Shown here: piece after piece, positions 41,687-50,226 of the stretch
Layout: each line of letters begins with the position of its first letter
How positions within the stretch are numbered: the stretch's first letter is position 1
NCBI GenBank assembly: GCA_910579835.1
Contig: CAJTWQ010000001.1
Location: 62,001 to 126,000 of the forward strand
Direction: 5' to 3'
Source: an uncultured Ruminococcus sp.
GTDB lineage: Bacteria > Bacillota > Clostridia > Oscillospirales > Ruminococcaceae
DNA length: 64,000 bases
Program-made: the position numbers and the translations under genes
Notes under the pieces: generated by a model
The model's database searches: none
Seen by the model: the letters and a program-made list of their open reading frames with translations, nothing else
What the model was told of the DNA's origin: nothing

Positions 41687-42633
41687 GGCATTGCCTTTCC
41701 TACGGCTTCCACAAGGATTTTCTTTACATCCCTCAGGTTCCCTGTCAGGGCGCATCCGGCAGCTTTTTCGTGGCCGCCTCCGCCCAGCGTCTGGCAGACA
41801 GCCGATACGTTAATGTCTCCTGTAGAGCGCATGGATATTTTATATTCTCCGTCAGACTTTTCCTTTATAGTGATTCCTACCTCTACTCCCTCAACTTTAA
41901 GCGGCAGCGATGCGCAGCCGTCCAGCTCGTTAAAATCAACGCCCAGACGGCCAAGCATCTCTTTTGTAATGCATACCATAGTGAGCCTGTTGTCAAGATA
42001 ATACTCCATAACGTCGATAACTGCGCTTTCCATTTTCAGCATGCCCTTTGTTTTTATATCAAACATTTCCCGGTTTATCCGGGCGTAGTTAAGCTTATGA
42101 CTGCGCATAAGCTCGGAGACGATCTCATGAGTTTCCGCACTTGTATTTTCATACTTAAAACAGCCCGTATCCGTAGCCAGACCGGTATATATGCATGCTG
42201 CCCCGTAGTCCGAAAGCTCCTCCTCCATAGCGCATATCAGACGGTAAAGTACCTCGCAGGCAGCCGCGCTTTCCGTTCCGAGAAGAGTTTTTGCCGCATA
42301 TCCGGTGTTGGAGATATGATGATCGATGCACAGGTCGATTCTTTTGCCATAAATCTCCTCATACCTGCCAAGCAGCTTAATATCGGCTACGTCTACAGCA
42401 ATAACGGTATCGGGCTCAAAGTCCGGAACATTGTCTGTATCGGTTATATAGCTAAACTTTTTCGGAAAAGGGTCGGAACAGAGAACTGCGCTCCTTTTTC
42501 CCATTCTTCCGAGTATATCATGGAGAGCAAAACCGGTTCCGATACAGTCGCCGTCGGGACTTTGATGAGTAAGAATATATACATTATCGCAGTTTTTCAG
42601 GAATTCCGCCGCTTCTTTATAACCAATCCGCAT
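41683..42633 (-). CDS. nrnA: DHH-family oligoribonuclease / pAp phosphatase NrnA
   Basis: The 316-residue DHH phosphoesterase degrades short RNAs and 3'-phosphoadenosine 5'-phosphate. Motifs: LTHQSPDGDCIGTGFAL, VIAVDVADIK, CIDHHISNTGYA (DHH), CIYTGLATDTGCFKYEN, and the DHHA1 domain ending QTLGGGGHEKAAGCALTG. It lies between rbfA and truB, the common order in Firmicutes. It ends in an ATGA overlap with truB. Confidence 0.93.
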   Translation of the reverse strand: MRIGYKEAAEFLKNCDNVYILTHQSPDGDCIGTGFALHDILGRMGKRSAVLCSDPFPKKFSYITDTDNVPDFEPDTVIAVDVADIKLLGRYEEIYGKRIDLCIDHHISNTGYAAKTLLGTESAAACEVLYRLICAMEEELSDYGAACIYTGLATDTGCFKYENTSAETHEIVSELMRSHKLNYARINREMFDIKTKGMLKMESAVIDVMEYYLDNRLTMVCITKEMLGRLGVDFNELDGCASLPLKVEGVEVGITIKEKSDGEYKISMRSTGDINVSAVCQTLGGGGHEKAAGCALTGNLRDVKKILVEAVGKAMP

Positions 42634-42648
42634 AAAATCACCTCCGTA

Positions 42649-42984
42649 TTACAGTTCGCTGAGTTTTCTGCTGATTTCAGCGCTTCTTTCGATAGAGTTG
42701 TCTGCAATGAAAGTAAGCTCTGGCGACTTGCGCATTTTGAGTCTGTGAAAAAGCTCTCTGCGTATAAAACCGGAGGCGCTTTTAAGTCCTTTTACCGATT
42801 CCTGCGCCCTTTCTATTCCATCAAAGCTGGAAACGTATATTTTGCAGCTTGACATATCGCCGGAAAGCTCCGTTCGCACGACCGTCAGCATTTTGTCGAT
42901 TCTAGGATCTTTAAGCTCCCGAAGAATCGCTGTCATTTCTCTTTTTATATCTTCAGCCATTCGGCTTCCTTTAAAATTCGGCAT
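42649..42984 (-). CDS. rbfA: Ribosome-binding factor A
   Basis: The 111-residue KH-fold protein assists maturation of the 30S subunit. Typical parts are RMAEDIKREMTAILRELKDPRI, the strand pattern SSCKIYVSSFDG, and FIRRELFHRLKMRKSPELTFIAD. It sits between the unknown gene 43003 and nrnA in the rimP operon. Confidence 0.95.
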   Translation of the reverse strand: MPNFKGSRMAEDIKREMTAILRELKDPRIDKMLTVVRTELSGDMSSCKIYVSSFDGIERAQESVKGLKSASGFIRRELFHRLKMRKSPELTFIADNSIERSAEISRKLSEL

Positions 42985-43002
42985 AATATCCTTTCATATC
43001 TT

Positions 43003-43578
43003 TCAGAGGTTTACAATAAATCCCTTACCGGCGTCAGTTTTTTCTTCACTATTCTCACTGCTGTTCTCCACGGAATCTGTCTTTGCAGGAACAGTGCATG
43101 GAACTTCGGGCTGATTCTGCTGTTGGCAGGAATTTTCATCCGTTCCGGCGGCAAAAGGTGCGGAAAAGACGCGCCCGGTATCTTGTGAAGCTGGAATTCT
43201 ATCGTTATTCAGGGTATGCTCCGGTTTATCGTCTCCGGCAGGAGCTTCAAAGAAGCCGTTTCCGAACAGATCATCGGAAAAAGCCACATCTTCCGCGCTT
43301 ATACTGTAATCGGGAATCTCGTCGTCCCCTTCCTCATTATAATAAATGTCTGCGTACTTATGATATTCGGGTTCAAGCTCCTTGTCACTTACAGGGCGCT
43401 CTATTCCCATAAGGTCATCGTAAGCGTCCTCCTGCTCTTCTGCTGCGCTGCACTGACCAAGAAGGATCCTCTTTACCGATTCAAAAAAGTAAATGTCAAC
43501 AGGACCGAAATCTTCCCATGCCAGCGCTTCTTCACAGTATTGAAGCATATCGGCTGTGCTCATTCTGTTATATTTCAT
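43003..43578 (-). CDS. Acidic protein of unknown function in the infB operon
   Basis: The 191-residue protein begins with a small helical part of about 45 residues (STADMLQYCEEALAWEDFG, IYFFESVKRILLG). The rest is acidic and probably disordered, rich in Glu, Asp, Pro and Gln. I know of no family. It lies between infB (37 nt upstream) and rbfA (18 nt downstream), where most Firmicutes have no extra gene, so it may take part in translation or be a lineage-specific addition. It ends with a short KGFIVNL motif that might be a contact peptide. Confidence 0.75.
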   Translation of the reverse strand: MKYNRMSTADMLQYCEEALAWEDFGPVDIYFFESVKRILLGQCSAAEEQEDAYDDLMGIERPVSDKELEPEYHKYADIYYNEEGDDEIPDYSISAEDVAFSDDLFGNGFFEAPAGDDKPEHTLNNDRIPASQDTGRVFSAPFAAGTDENSCQQQNQPEVPCTVPAKTDSVENSSENSEEKTDAGKGFIVNL

Positions 43579-43615
43579 TAGTATGCCCCCCTTTGCGCCG
43601 TATTTCCGCCGGCTT

Positions 43616-46300
43616 TTAGTCCTCCCGGTATTCCTCTACAAAGTATGTCTCAAAAATGTCCCCTTCTTTTACGTCGCTGAACTTTTCAAGGCTGATACCG
43701 CATTCATATCCTTCTGCAACTTCCTTTGCGTCATCCTTAAAACGCTTAAGTCCGGCTATCTTGTCGTCTGCAATGATAATACCGTCCCTCACAACACGCA
43801 CCTGGCATCCTCTCTGAGCCTTTCCGCTGAGGACATAGCTTCCTGCTACCATTCCTACATTAGAGATTTTGTATACCTGGCGGACTTCTACACGTCCAAG
43901 CTCAACATCTCTGAACTTAGGCGCAAGCATTCCCTTCATAGCGGTAGAGATCTCTTCGATAGCGTCGTAGATAATTCTGTAAAGACGAATATCAACGCCG
44001 TCTCTTGCGGCATTTTCAGCGGCAACGGGATCAGGTCTTACATTAAATCCGACAATAATGGCATTAGATGCATTTGCAAGCATAACGTCGCTTTCCTTTA
44101 CTGCGCCGACAGCTCCGTGAATTACCCTTACTCTTACTTCGTCGTTAGAGAGTTTTTCAAGAGACTGCTTTACAGCCTCCACAGAGCCTTGTACGTCCGC
44201 CTTGACGATAACGGGAAGTTCCTTTATATCGCCCTCTGCGATCTGACTGAACAGATTATCGAGAGTAACTTTTCTGTACGAATTGAACTGTTCCTGCTTT
44301 GCCTCGTGCTTTCTCTTTTCAACAAGCTCTCTTGCCAGTCTCTCGTCCTCAACGGCGTTGAATATATCGCCGGCGCTGGGAACATCGGCAAGACCGGTGA
44401 TCTCAACAGGTACCGACGGACCTGCGGATTTGACAGTTCTGCCCTTGTCGTTTGTCATCACGCGGACTCTTCCCACAGCCGTACCTGCAATAAGCACATC
44501 GCCCTGCCTGAGAGTACCGTTCTGAACGAGAAGCGTAGCGATCGGACCTCTGCCCTTGTCAAGACGCGCTTCAATAACGGTTCCCTTTGCCAGACGTTCA
44601 GGATTTGCTTTAAGCTCCTTGATCTCGGCAACGAGAAGAACATTTTCCAGAAGTTCGTCGATGCCCTCTCCCGTCTTTGCGGAAACAGGAACGCAGATAA
44701 CGTCTCCGCCCCAATCCTCGCAGAGAATATCGTACTTTGTAAGTTCTTCCTTGATTCTGTCGGGATTTGCGCCCTCTTTATCCATTTTGTTGATAGCAAC
44801 GATAATGGATACTCCGGCAGCCTTCGCATGATTTATAGACTCAACTGTCTGGGGCATGATTCCGTCGTCGGCAGCAACAACAAGAATTGCAATATCGGTG
44901 ATATTAGCTCCTCTTGCACGCATAGATGTAAAGGCCTCATGGCCGGGAGTATCGAGGAAAGTAATGTCCTGTCCGTTGATATTTACCTGATATGCGCCTA
45001 TGTGCTGCGTAATTCCACCAGCCTCGCCGGCTGCAACGTGAGCGTCCCTTATACGGTCGAGAATAGAAGTTTTTCCGTGATCGACGTGACCCATTACAAC
45101 AACTACAGGACATCTGGGTTCAAGGTTTGTATCGTCATCGTCACTGTCGTCGATAAGACGCTCTTCAATGGTAACGATAACCTCTTTTTCAACCTTTGCT
45201 CCAAGCTCCTCGGCAACGAGGGAGGCGGTGTCAAAGTCGATTTCCTGGTTGATAGACGCCATAACGCCAAGCCCCATGAGCTTTTTGATTACATCTGTAG
45301 CCGTTACCTTGAGACGTGTGGAAAGTTCCCCCACGGTAATGGAATCGGGGATGAGGACTTTAAGCTGCTGCTTTCTTGCACGTTCCAGTTCCAGCCTCTT
45401 GAGTTTTTCTGCCTCTGTCTCTTTTCTGGAGAACTGCTGACGGTTTCTCTGAGCAGACTTCTGGTTTATTTTCTGCTTTTTTGAGGAATAATTGTCTCCG
45501 CCGTGTTTTTTATTGTTTCCGGAAGCCATCTGGTCATAACGCTCGTTATACTTGTCGAGGTCGATGTAACTGCCTCTTGTATCAACCGTTCTTCTCTGAG
45601 TAGAAGTCTGAGCCGTCTCAGAACTGAATGCAGCGTTGAACTTTGTTCTTTCGCCTCTGTCCTGAGCCTTTGCCTGCGGCTTATCTTTCTTATCGCTTCT
45701 CTTTTTGTGCTCCGGTTTCTTTTCTTCCGTCTTAACTGGAGTTTTAACTTCAGCCTTTTTCTCAGTTGATTTAACAGGAGCCTTGACTTCGGCTTTTTTC
45801 TCAGTTGATTTAACAGGAGCCTTGATCTCAGACTTTTTCTCTGCTGCTTTAACAGGAGCCTTGACCTCAGACTTTTTCTCTGCCGTTTTAACGGGAGCCT
45901 TAACCTCGGTCTTTTTCTCTGCTGTCTTAACGGGAGCCTTAACCTCAGTCTTTTTCTCTGCTGTTTTAACAGGAGCCTTAACCTCGGTCTTCTTTTCATC
46001 AGATTTTAAAGTCTCCGGATTTTTTTTGGCTTTTTTCACCTGCACCGGCTTTTTCTCATCGGCTTCACGCTCTGTCTTTCTTGCCGGTCTTGGATCATTT
46101 CTTGAAGCAAAATATTCGTCAAACGAACTTACCTCGCGGAGCTTTGTGTAGTGTTCCAGAAGAAGATTCATATCGTTTTCGCTTAACGCTGATCCGGATT
46201 TCTTCTTAGTATCTCCCTTTTCTGAAAAATAATTAATAATCTCCTGTGATGAAACGCTGAGATCCTTCGCAGCGTCGCTTAATTTTATCTTTTTTGCCAT
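43616..46300 (-). CDS. infB: Translation initiation factor IF-2
   Basis: IF-2 brings initiator tRNA to the 30S subunit. The protein has 894 residues. A short N-terminal IF2_N segment ([19 protein letters not shown]) comes first, then a Lys/Glu/Pro linker with seven 13-residue repeats (residues 102-192), then a second IF2_N segment ([18 protein letters not shown]). The G domain follows from about residue 395 with [22 protein letters not shown] and NKMDK, and then domains II to IV ending in [25 protein letters not shown] with GGAGGT upstream. The linker length is the part that differs most from relatives. Confidence 0.97.
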   Translation of the reverse strand: MAKKIKLSDAAKDLSVSSQEIINYFSEKGDTKKKSGSALSENDMNLLLEHYTKLREVSSFDEYFASRNDPRPARKTEREADEKKPVQVKKAKKNPETLKSDEKKTEVKAPVKTAEKKTEVKAPVKTAEKKTEVKAPVKTAEKKSEVKAPVKAAEKKSEIKAPVKSTEKKAEVKAPVKSTEKKAEVKTPVKTEEKKPEHKKRSDKKDKPQAKAQDRGERTKFNAAFSSETAQTSTQRRTVDTRGSYIDLDKYNERYDQMASGNNKKHGGDNYSSKKQKINQKSAQRNRQQFSRKETEAEKLKRLELERARKQQLKVLIPDSITVGELSTRLKVTATDVIKKLMGLGVMASINQEIDFDTASLVAEELGAKVEKEVIVTIEERLIDDSDDDDTNLEPRCPVVVVMGHVDHGKTSILDRIRDAHVAAGEAGGITQHIGAYQVNINGQDITFLDTPGHEAFTSMRARGANITDIAILVVAADDGIMPQTVESINHAKAAGVSIIVAINKMDKEGANPDRIKEELTKYDILCEDWGGDVICVPVSAKTGEGIDELLENVLLVAEIKELKANPERLAKGTVIEARLDKGRGPIATLLVQNGTLRQGDVLIAGTAVGRVRVMTNDKGRTVKSAGPSVPVEITGLADVPSAGDIFNAVEDERLARELVEKRKHEAKQEQFNSYRKVTLDNLFSQIAEGDIKELPVIVKADVQGSVEAVKQSLEKLSNDEVRVRVIHGAVGAVKESDVMLANASNAIIVGFNVRPDPVAAENAARDGVDIRLYRIIYDAIEEISTAMKGMLAPKFRDVELGRVEVRQVYKISNVGMVAGSYVLSGKAQRGCQVRVVRDGIIIADDKIAGLKRFKDDAKEVAEGYECGISLEKFSDVKEGDIFETYFVEEYRED
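45725..45997 (-). repeat. 39-bp tandem repeats within infB (seven copies)
   Basis: Seven in-frame units of 39 bp encode variants of [13 protein letters not shown]. The three units nearest the N-terminus are identical in protein sequence; those further on carry changes (S for T, I for V, ST or AA at the end). The array lies in the flexible linker of IF-2 and is a likely site of copy-number change. Confidence 0.9.
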
Positions 46301-46394
46301 AGGCTATAGTACCTCCATTTGTCCTGCCGCAATATCTGCGACATCAACGATATTCAATTGTATTATTGTATATATGTCAACACAGAATCTGTGA

Positions 46395-46706
46395 TTATCT
46401 GAGAATTTTTGCGAACCCCTCGGAAAAGCCTCTGTCACAGACTGCGATAACCGCCGCCGCTTTTCCTGAAAGCCGTCTTATTTCATCCTTGGAAAGCCCG
46501 GAAGCAAGGTGAACCGCTCCGTATTTGCCACAGTAGAATTCAGTTTCCTTAATGGTTTTTGCAGATGCATCAGAAGCAGTTATAATACAGTGTGCCGATC
46601 CGTTTTTCAGAGCTTCAACCGACGGATCGAAGCCCCTCACGGCCTTTCCGGCCTTGAAGCATACGGTAAGCAGATCAGCTGTTTTCCTGTTCTTTTCCAA
46701 GTTCAT
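46395..46706 (-). CDS. ylxQ: L7Ae-family ribosomal protein YlxQ
   Basis: A 103-residue L7Ae/L30e-fold RNA-binding protein. RKTADLLTVCFKAGKAVRGFD, CIITASDASAKTIKE and AAAVIAVCDRGFSEGFAKIL are typical of YlxQ, found between ylxR and infB in Firmicutes. The ATG at 46706 lies 9 nt after GGAG inside ylxR, giving a 32-bp overlap. Confidence 0.9.
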   Translation of the reverse strand: MNLEKNRKTADLLTVCFKAGKAVRGFDPSVEALKNGSAHCIITASDASAKTIKETEFYCGKYGAVHLASGLSKDEIRRLSGKAAAVIAVCDRGFSEGFAKILR

Positions 46707-46953
46707 CGAGCATCACTCCGTAAATTTTTTCGTCAATCCTGCACGAGAATGATTTTTCAAATTTTCTGCTTTTTCTAGCCTTTTCAAAGCATTCCGTACT
46801 GCGGCATATATAAGCTCCTCTGCCGGATTTTTTTCCGGTAAAATCAAGGCTTATATCCCCATCCGGAGATTTCACAGCGCGGATAAGCTCCTTTTTTGGT
46901 TTCATTTCGCCGCATCCAAGGCACATTCTCATGGGAATCTTTTTCGGTTTCAT
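46675..46953 (-). CDS. ylxR: YlxR/RnpM RNA-binding protein
   Basis: The 92-residue protein carries the signature IPMRMCLGCGEMKPKKELIR near its start and the basic GKKSGRGAYICRS patch. In Bacillus subtilis this family (RnpM) binds RNase P RNA and tunes its activity. It begins 3 nt after the nusA stop and overlaps ylxQ. Confidence 0.93.
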   Translation of the reverse strand: MKPKKIPMRMCLGCGEMKPKKELIRAVKSPDGDISLDFTGKKSGRGAYICRSTECFEKARKSRKFEKSFSCRIDEKIYGVMLDELGKEQENS

Positions 46954-46956
46954 ATA

Positions 46957-48285
46957 TTATTCCCCGCCGTTTTCATCAGCTTCGTCAAAGGGTGCGGTTT
47001 CGGCTTCATCCGGCTCTGTTTCTTCTGCCACAGCGATTTCCGGAGATGCGTCCTCTGTCTCTGCCAGTTCTTTTTCAGCTGTTTCCGTCGGTTCTTCAAC
47101 AACCGTCTCCGCAGCTTCTTCAGCCGCGCCGGGATCCATCTCAAAATATTCATCCAGAGCTTCGTTCACCGGTTCTTCCTTTACAGGAACAACATAATCC
47201 GGCGAAAGCTCCTCCGCTTCCTGATTAGTAATAGTATCAAACTGTGGTTTAATATCAATTTTAAAGCCGGTAAGCTTTGCCGCAAGCTTGGCGTTCTGTC
47301 CCTTGTTGCCGATAGCAAGCGAAAGCTGATTATTTGGCACGATAACTGTACATGTTTTTTCCTCCGGAGATATGACCACGGTTTTAAGAACCTCCGCCGG
47401 TGCAAGAGCTCTGGCAATAAATTCCTCTATAACTTCGCTCCAGGGGATAATATCTATCTTCTCGCCGTTCAGCTCGTTCACCACTGCCGTGATCCTTGAA
47501 CGCTTTGCGCCGATACACGCGCCTACAGCGTCAACGTTGGGATCATTAGACCAGACTGCTATTTTTGTTCTTGATCCTGCCTCGCGGGAAATAGACTTTA
47601 CCTCAACGGTACCGTCGTAAATTTCGGGGACTTCAAGTTCAAAAATGCGCTTGACAAGATCCTTATGAGTACGGGAGATCTTGACGATAGGCTTTTTTGT
47701 TTTACCGACAATTCCTGTGATGTAAACCTTTACCGATTTTCCCTCTTCAAGAGTCTCGCCGGGGATCTGCTCGTTTCTGAAAAGGTAAAGCTCCGTACCC
47801 TGATAATCCACGGTCACCGTACCTCTGCCCGGCTCGATTTGAGATACCTTAACGGTAATGCATTCATGCTCCTTTGATTCAAAGCGGCTGAGCATCTGCT
47901 CACGGTTAATCTCTCTCAGATCGCCCTTTATTGACTGCTTTGCGGAAAGAGCCGCCATTCTTCCGAGCTTGGAAATATCAATTTCTTTGAGAATCGTTCC
48001 GCCGACATAAGCGGCTGGATCGATAGCTCTTGCAGCGGATAAATTGATCTCATTCTCGTCAATAGCTATAAGATCGTCCTCAATGACTTCCTGAACAATG
48101 TACATTTCAAACTTTTTAGCAGCCGGATCGATCTCCACTCTTATATTTTCTTCGCTGTGGGGATAAGCCTTTCTTGCCGCCTTGAGCATTGCGGATTTTA
48201 TTTTCTCTATAAGAAGCTCTGTTTCAACGCTGTTTTCCTCTCCAAGGGATTCAAGAGCCTTGAAGAAGTCGGTATTCCTGTTCAT
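46957..48285 (-). CDS. nusA: Transcription termination/antitermination factor NusA
   Basis: NusA binds RNA polymerase and nascent RNA. The 442-residue protein has the N-terminal polymerase-binding domain (DFFKALESLGEENSV), an S1 domain (SVKVYITGIVGKTKKP), and two KH domains with GACIGAKRSRITAVVNEL and SLAIGNKGQNAKLAAKLTG. After residue 365 there is an acidic tail of about 75 residues made mainly of Glu, Ala, Thr and Pro, a feature of several Firmicutes. It starts 27 nt after rimP. Confidence 0.96.
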   Translation of the reverse strand: MNRNTDFFKALESLGEENSVETELLIEKIKSAMLKAARKAYPHSEENIRVEIDPAAKKFEMYIVQEVIEDDLIAIDENEINLSAARAIDPAAYVGGTILKEIDISKLGRMAALSAKQSIKGDLREINREQMLSRFESKEHECITVKVSQIEPGRGTVTVDYQGTELYLFRNEQIPGETLEEGKSVKVYITGIVGKTKKPIVKISRTHKDLVKRIFELEVPEIYDGTVEVKSISREAGSRTKIAVWSNDPNVDAVGACIGAKRSRITAVVNELNGEKIDIIPWSEVIEEFIARALAPAEVLKTVVISPEEKTCTVIVPNNQLSLAIGNKGQNAKLAAKLTGFKIDIKPQFDTITNQEAEELSPDYVVPVKEEPVNEALDEYFEMDPGAAEEAAETVVEEPTETAEKELAETEDASPEIAVAEETEPDEAETAPFDEADENGGE

Positions 48286-48312
48286 TTCTGTTAATTCCTC
48301 CAGTATATATAA

Positions 48313-48789
48313 TTATTCAAATTCCATATAAAGCTTTACAAACGCTATATCGGAAAGGGGATATTTTTTTTCTTCGCCGTTTTCCGTTTCCACGGTGACG
48401 CCATCCTTACCGGCGTCTGCAAGAACGGCGGTTATTTCCTTTTCTCCCTCGTTTCCGCGGATAAACCGGATCCTTACTGTATCTCCACGGCATATCTCAA
48501 AGTGCTCTTCTTTTACAAGTTCTCTTTCCAGACCTGCCGAACCAACCTCAAGCACATAGCTCTGAGAAATGGGATCGGTTTCGTCAAGAAGCTTGTTTAT
48601 GGGAGCAGTTGCCCTCTCGCAGTCCTTGATGGAAATCCCCTCGTCCTGGTCGATAAAGATGCGCAGATACCACATTGCGCCCTCTTTTTCGTAGCATACA
48701 TCCCAGAGATAGTAACCCAGTTCGTCGGTTACCGGTTTGATAAGGCTGTATATCTTCTGTTCAGTGCCGCCAAATTTCTTGAATTTCAT
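48313..48789 (-). CDS. rimP: Ribosome maturation factor RimP
   Basis: The 158-residue protein assists 30S assembly. It shows LIKPVTDELGYYLWDVCYEKE, WYLRIFIDQDEGISIKDCERA and LEVGSAGLERELVKEEHFE, the classic RimP blocks, and a C-terminal SH3-like part. It is the first gene of the operon. The predicted promoter lies about 450 nt upstream, and the leader between holds two palindromic elements and a perfect palindrome. Confidence 0.95.
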   Translation of the reverse strand: MKFKKFGGTEQKIYSLIKPVTDELGYYLWDVCYEKEGAMWYLRIFIDQDEGISIKDCERATAPINKLLDETDPISQSYVLEVGSAGLERELVKEEHFEICRGDTVRIRFIRGNEGEKEITAVLADAGKDGVTVETENGEEKKYPLSDIAFVKLYMEFE

Positions 48790-48822
48790 AGGCTAAGAAT
48801 ATCTCCTTTCAATATGTATATC

Positions 48823-49047
48823 AGAGCGTGTTCACATAAAGATCAATTTGTTTTTTTCGGCAAATTTCGCCAACTTCTGCGTTAGAAATTCTTGCAATAC
48901 GAGAGCATTCCTGCGAATTCTTGAGTCTCGACAGTCGTCTCGGTCAATGCTTCTGCTTCGCAGAGGTGTTCACTGGACACCCACACCCTTGCCCTTGGCA
49001 AAATTATGCTCAAAAATCTAAATATTGATTTTATGTGAACGAGCTCT
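48823..49047. repeat. Palindromic element D (TTCACATAAA type)
   Basis: A 225-bp element with inverted ends AGAGCGTGTTCACATAAA (48823-48840) and TTTATGTGAACGAGCTCT (49030-49047). Inside are hairpins such as TCTGCTTCGCAGA, followed by GGTGTTCACTGGACACC. It lies in the rimP leader, right next to element F. Confidence 0.6.
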
Positions 49048-49186
49048 AAACGCTAAAGAAAATCATCCGTTTTTTGCATAGCTGCGTTATCGTCGCCGCC
49101 GTGCAGCAGCACGCTTTCCTTATATGTTTTGCTATGAACAAGGTCGTCGTCTCATTAACTACTGGACGATTTGCTATAGTGTTTAG
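49046..49186. repeat. Palindromic element F (CTAAACGC type)
   Basis: A 141-bp element with imperfect inverted ends, CTAAACGCTA at 49046 and TATAGTGTTTAG at 49175-49186. Its core CTGCGTTATCGTCGCC...CCGTGC...CAGCA is shared with element G. Confidence 0.6.
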
Positions 49187-49192
49187 TATAAA

Positions 49193-49220
49193 CTAAAGAC
49201 CGGAATGTTCCGGTCTTTAG
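49193..49220. promoter_or_regulatory. Perfect 28-bp palindrome in the rimP leader
   Basis: CTAAAGACCGGAA, two bases, and TTCCGGTCTTTAG. It starts about 17 nt after the predicted rimP transcription start on the minus strand. It could be a protein-binding site, an RNA hairpin target of NusA or RNase III-like control, or a weak attenuator; the T-tract on the minus strand is poor. Confidence 0.6.
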
Positions 49221-49243
49221 CTTAATAGTATCATCTTTATAGT

Positions 49244-49272
49244 ATTATATCACAGTTTTTTGGAAAAATCAA
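49244..49272 (-). promoter_or_regulatory. Promoter of the rimP-nusA-infB operon
   Basis: On the minus strand TTGATT (49267-49272), 17 bp, TATAAT (49244-49249) with TG extension. The start is near 49237. Confidence 0.75.
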
Positions 49273-49367
49273 GCTTTTTTTGAAATTTTTTTAAGAGCCT
49301 GAAAGTTGTATCTTGCAGAAGTTATTGACAAACCTACAAGAAGTTATTTTTAAAATATCCCATTAAC

Positions 49368-49396
49368 TTGAAATTCGCAAAAAATTATGATATAAT
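49368..49396 (+). promoter_or_regulatory. Promoter of pth-mfd
   Basis: TTGAAA at 49368-49373, 17 bp, TATAAT at 49391-49396 with TG extension; the start would be near 49403. Confidence 0.8.
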
Positions 49397-49403
49397 AATT
49401 ATT

Positions 49404-49555
49404 CTAAACGCTATTGCAAATCACGCATATCTATCGGAAAATTCTGCACATAACTGCGTTGTCGCCGTCACCGTGCGACAGCAAGCTTTCTTTCTCCGCC
49501 TTGATATGTGCATAATTCCCTCGACAGCTATTGCGCAATTTGCAATAGCGTTTAG
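49404..49555. repeat. Palindromic element G (CTAAACGC type)
   Basis: A 152-bp element with perfect 18-bp inverted ends, CTAAACGCTATTGCAAAT (49404-49421) and its complement at 49538-49555. Its core resembles that of element F. It fills the pth leader, from the predicted transcription start to about 16 nt before the ribosome binding site. Confidence 0.75.
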
Positions 49556-49586
49556 TATATAAAATAAATCAATCAGGAGAAAAATT

Positions 49587-50213
49587 ATGAGTATTTTTGA
49601 TGTCTTCGACAGGATTTCACAGAATTCGCCCTCCGCAGGGAGTAAAATAGAATACATAATAGCCGGTCTGGGCAATCCCGGAATGGAATACGACAATACG
49701 CGGCACAACGCCGGATTTGCAGTTCTTGACGCTCTTGCGGAAAAGGCAGGAGCGAATATCAACCGTATGCGCTTCAAAGGAAAAACCGCAGAAGCCGTTA
49801 TAGGCGGAAAACGCTGTCTCCTGCTGAAGCCGTCCACATATATGAACAACAGCGGCGAAAGCATTGTACAGGCGTTGGAATTTTATAAGCTGAATATTTC
49901 TCAGCTTATCGTTATATGCGACGATATTTCACTCGATCCAGGAAAACTCCGCATTCGCCGCAGGGGCAGCCACGGCGGTCATAACGGTCTTCGCAGCATA
50001 TGCGAACTGACTGGCAGCGACGATTTTCAGAGGATAAAAATGGGTGTGGGCCAAAAACCTCATCCGGACTATGACCTTGCAAAATGGGTTTTGGGGAAGT
50101 TTGGCAAAGAGGACGGAGAAAAAATGAAGACCTCAGCCGAAAACGCCTGCTGCTGCACAGAACTTATGGTTCAGGGAAAAACAGATGAGGCTATGAACAA
50201 ATACAACAGCTGA
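49587..50213 (+). CDS. pth: Peptidyl-tRNA hydrolase (SpoVC)
   Basis: The enzyme frees tRNA from stalled peptidyl-tRNA. The protein has 208 residues. It carries AGLGNPGMEYDNTRHNAGFAV with the catalytic His, KPSTYMNNSGES, CDDISLDPGKLRIRRRGSHG and HNGLRSI. There is an N-terminal extension of about 25 residues (SIFDVFDRISQNSPSAGS) before the usual start of the family. AGGAG lies 8 nt before ATG. mfd begins 13 nt after the stop. Confidence 0.95.
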   Translation: MSIFDVFDRISQNSPSAGSKIEYIIAGLGNPGMEYDNTRHNAGFAVLDALAEKAGANINRMRFKGKTAEAVIGGKRCLLLKPSTYMNNSGESIVQALEFYKLNISQLIVICDDISLDPGKLRIRRRGSHGGHNGLRSICELTGSDDFQRIKMGVGQKPHPDYDLAKWVLGKFGKEDGEKMKTSAENACCCTELMVQGKTDEAMNKYNS

Positions 50214-50226
50214 TCGGAGTACACTA

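Noticed and set aside
41656..42852. A 398-codon open frame antisense to nrnA and rbfA
   Set aside because: Both sense genes are certain from catalytic motifs; the antisense product has no recognisable domain or start signal.
43556..45484. A 642-codon open frame antisense to infB
   Set aside because: It lies wholly opposite the clearly coding infB G-domain region, has low-complexity Ser/Cys/Phe-rich sequence, and no ribosome binding site. It is a by-product of infB codon use.
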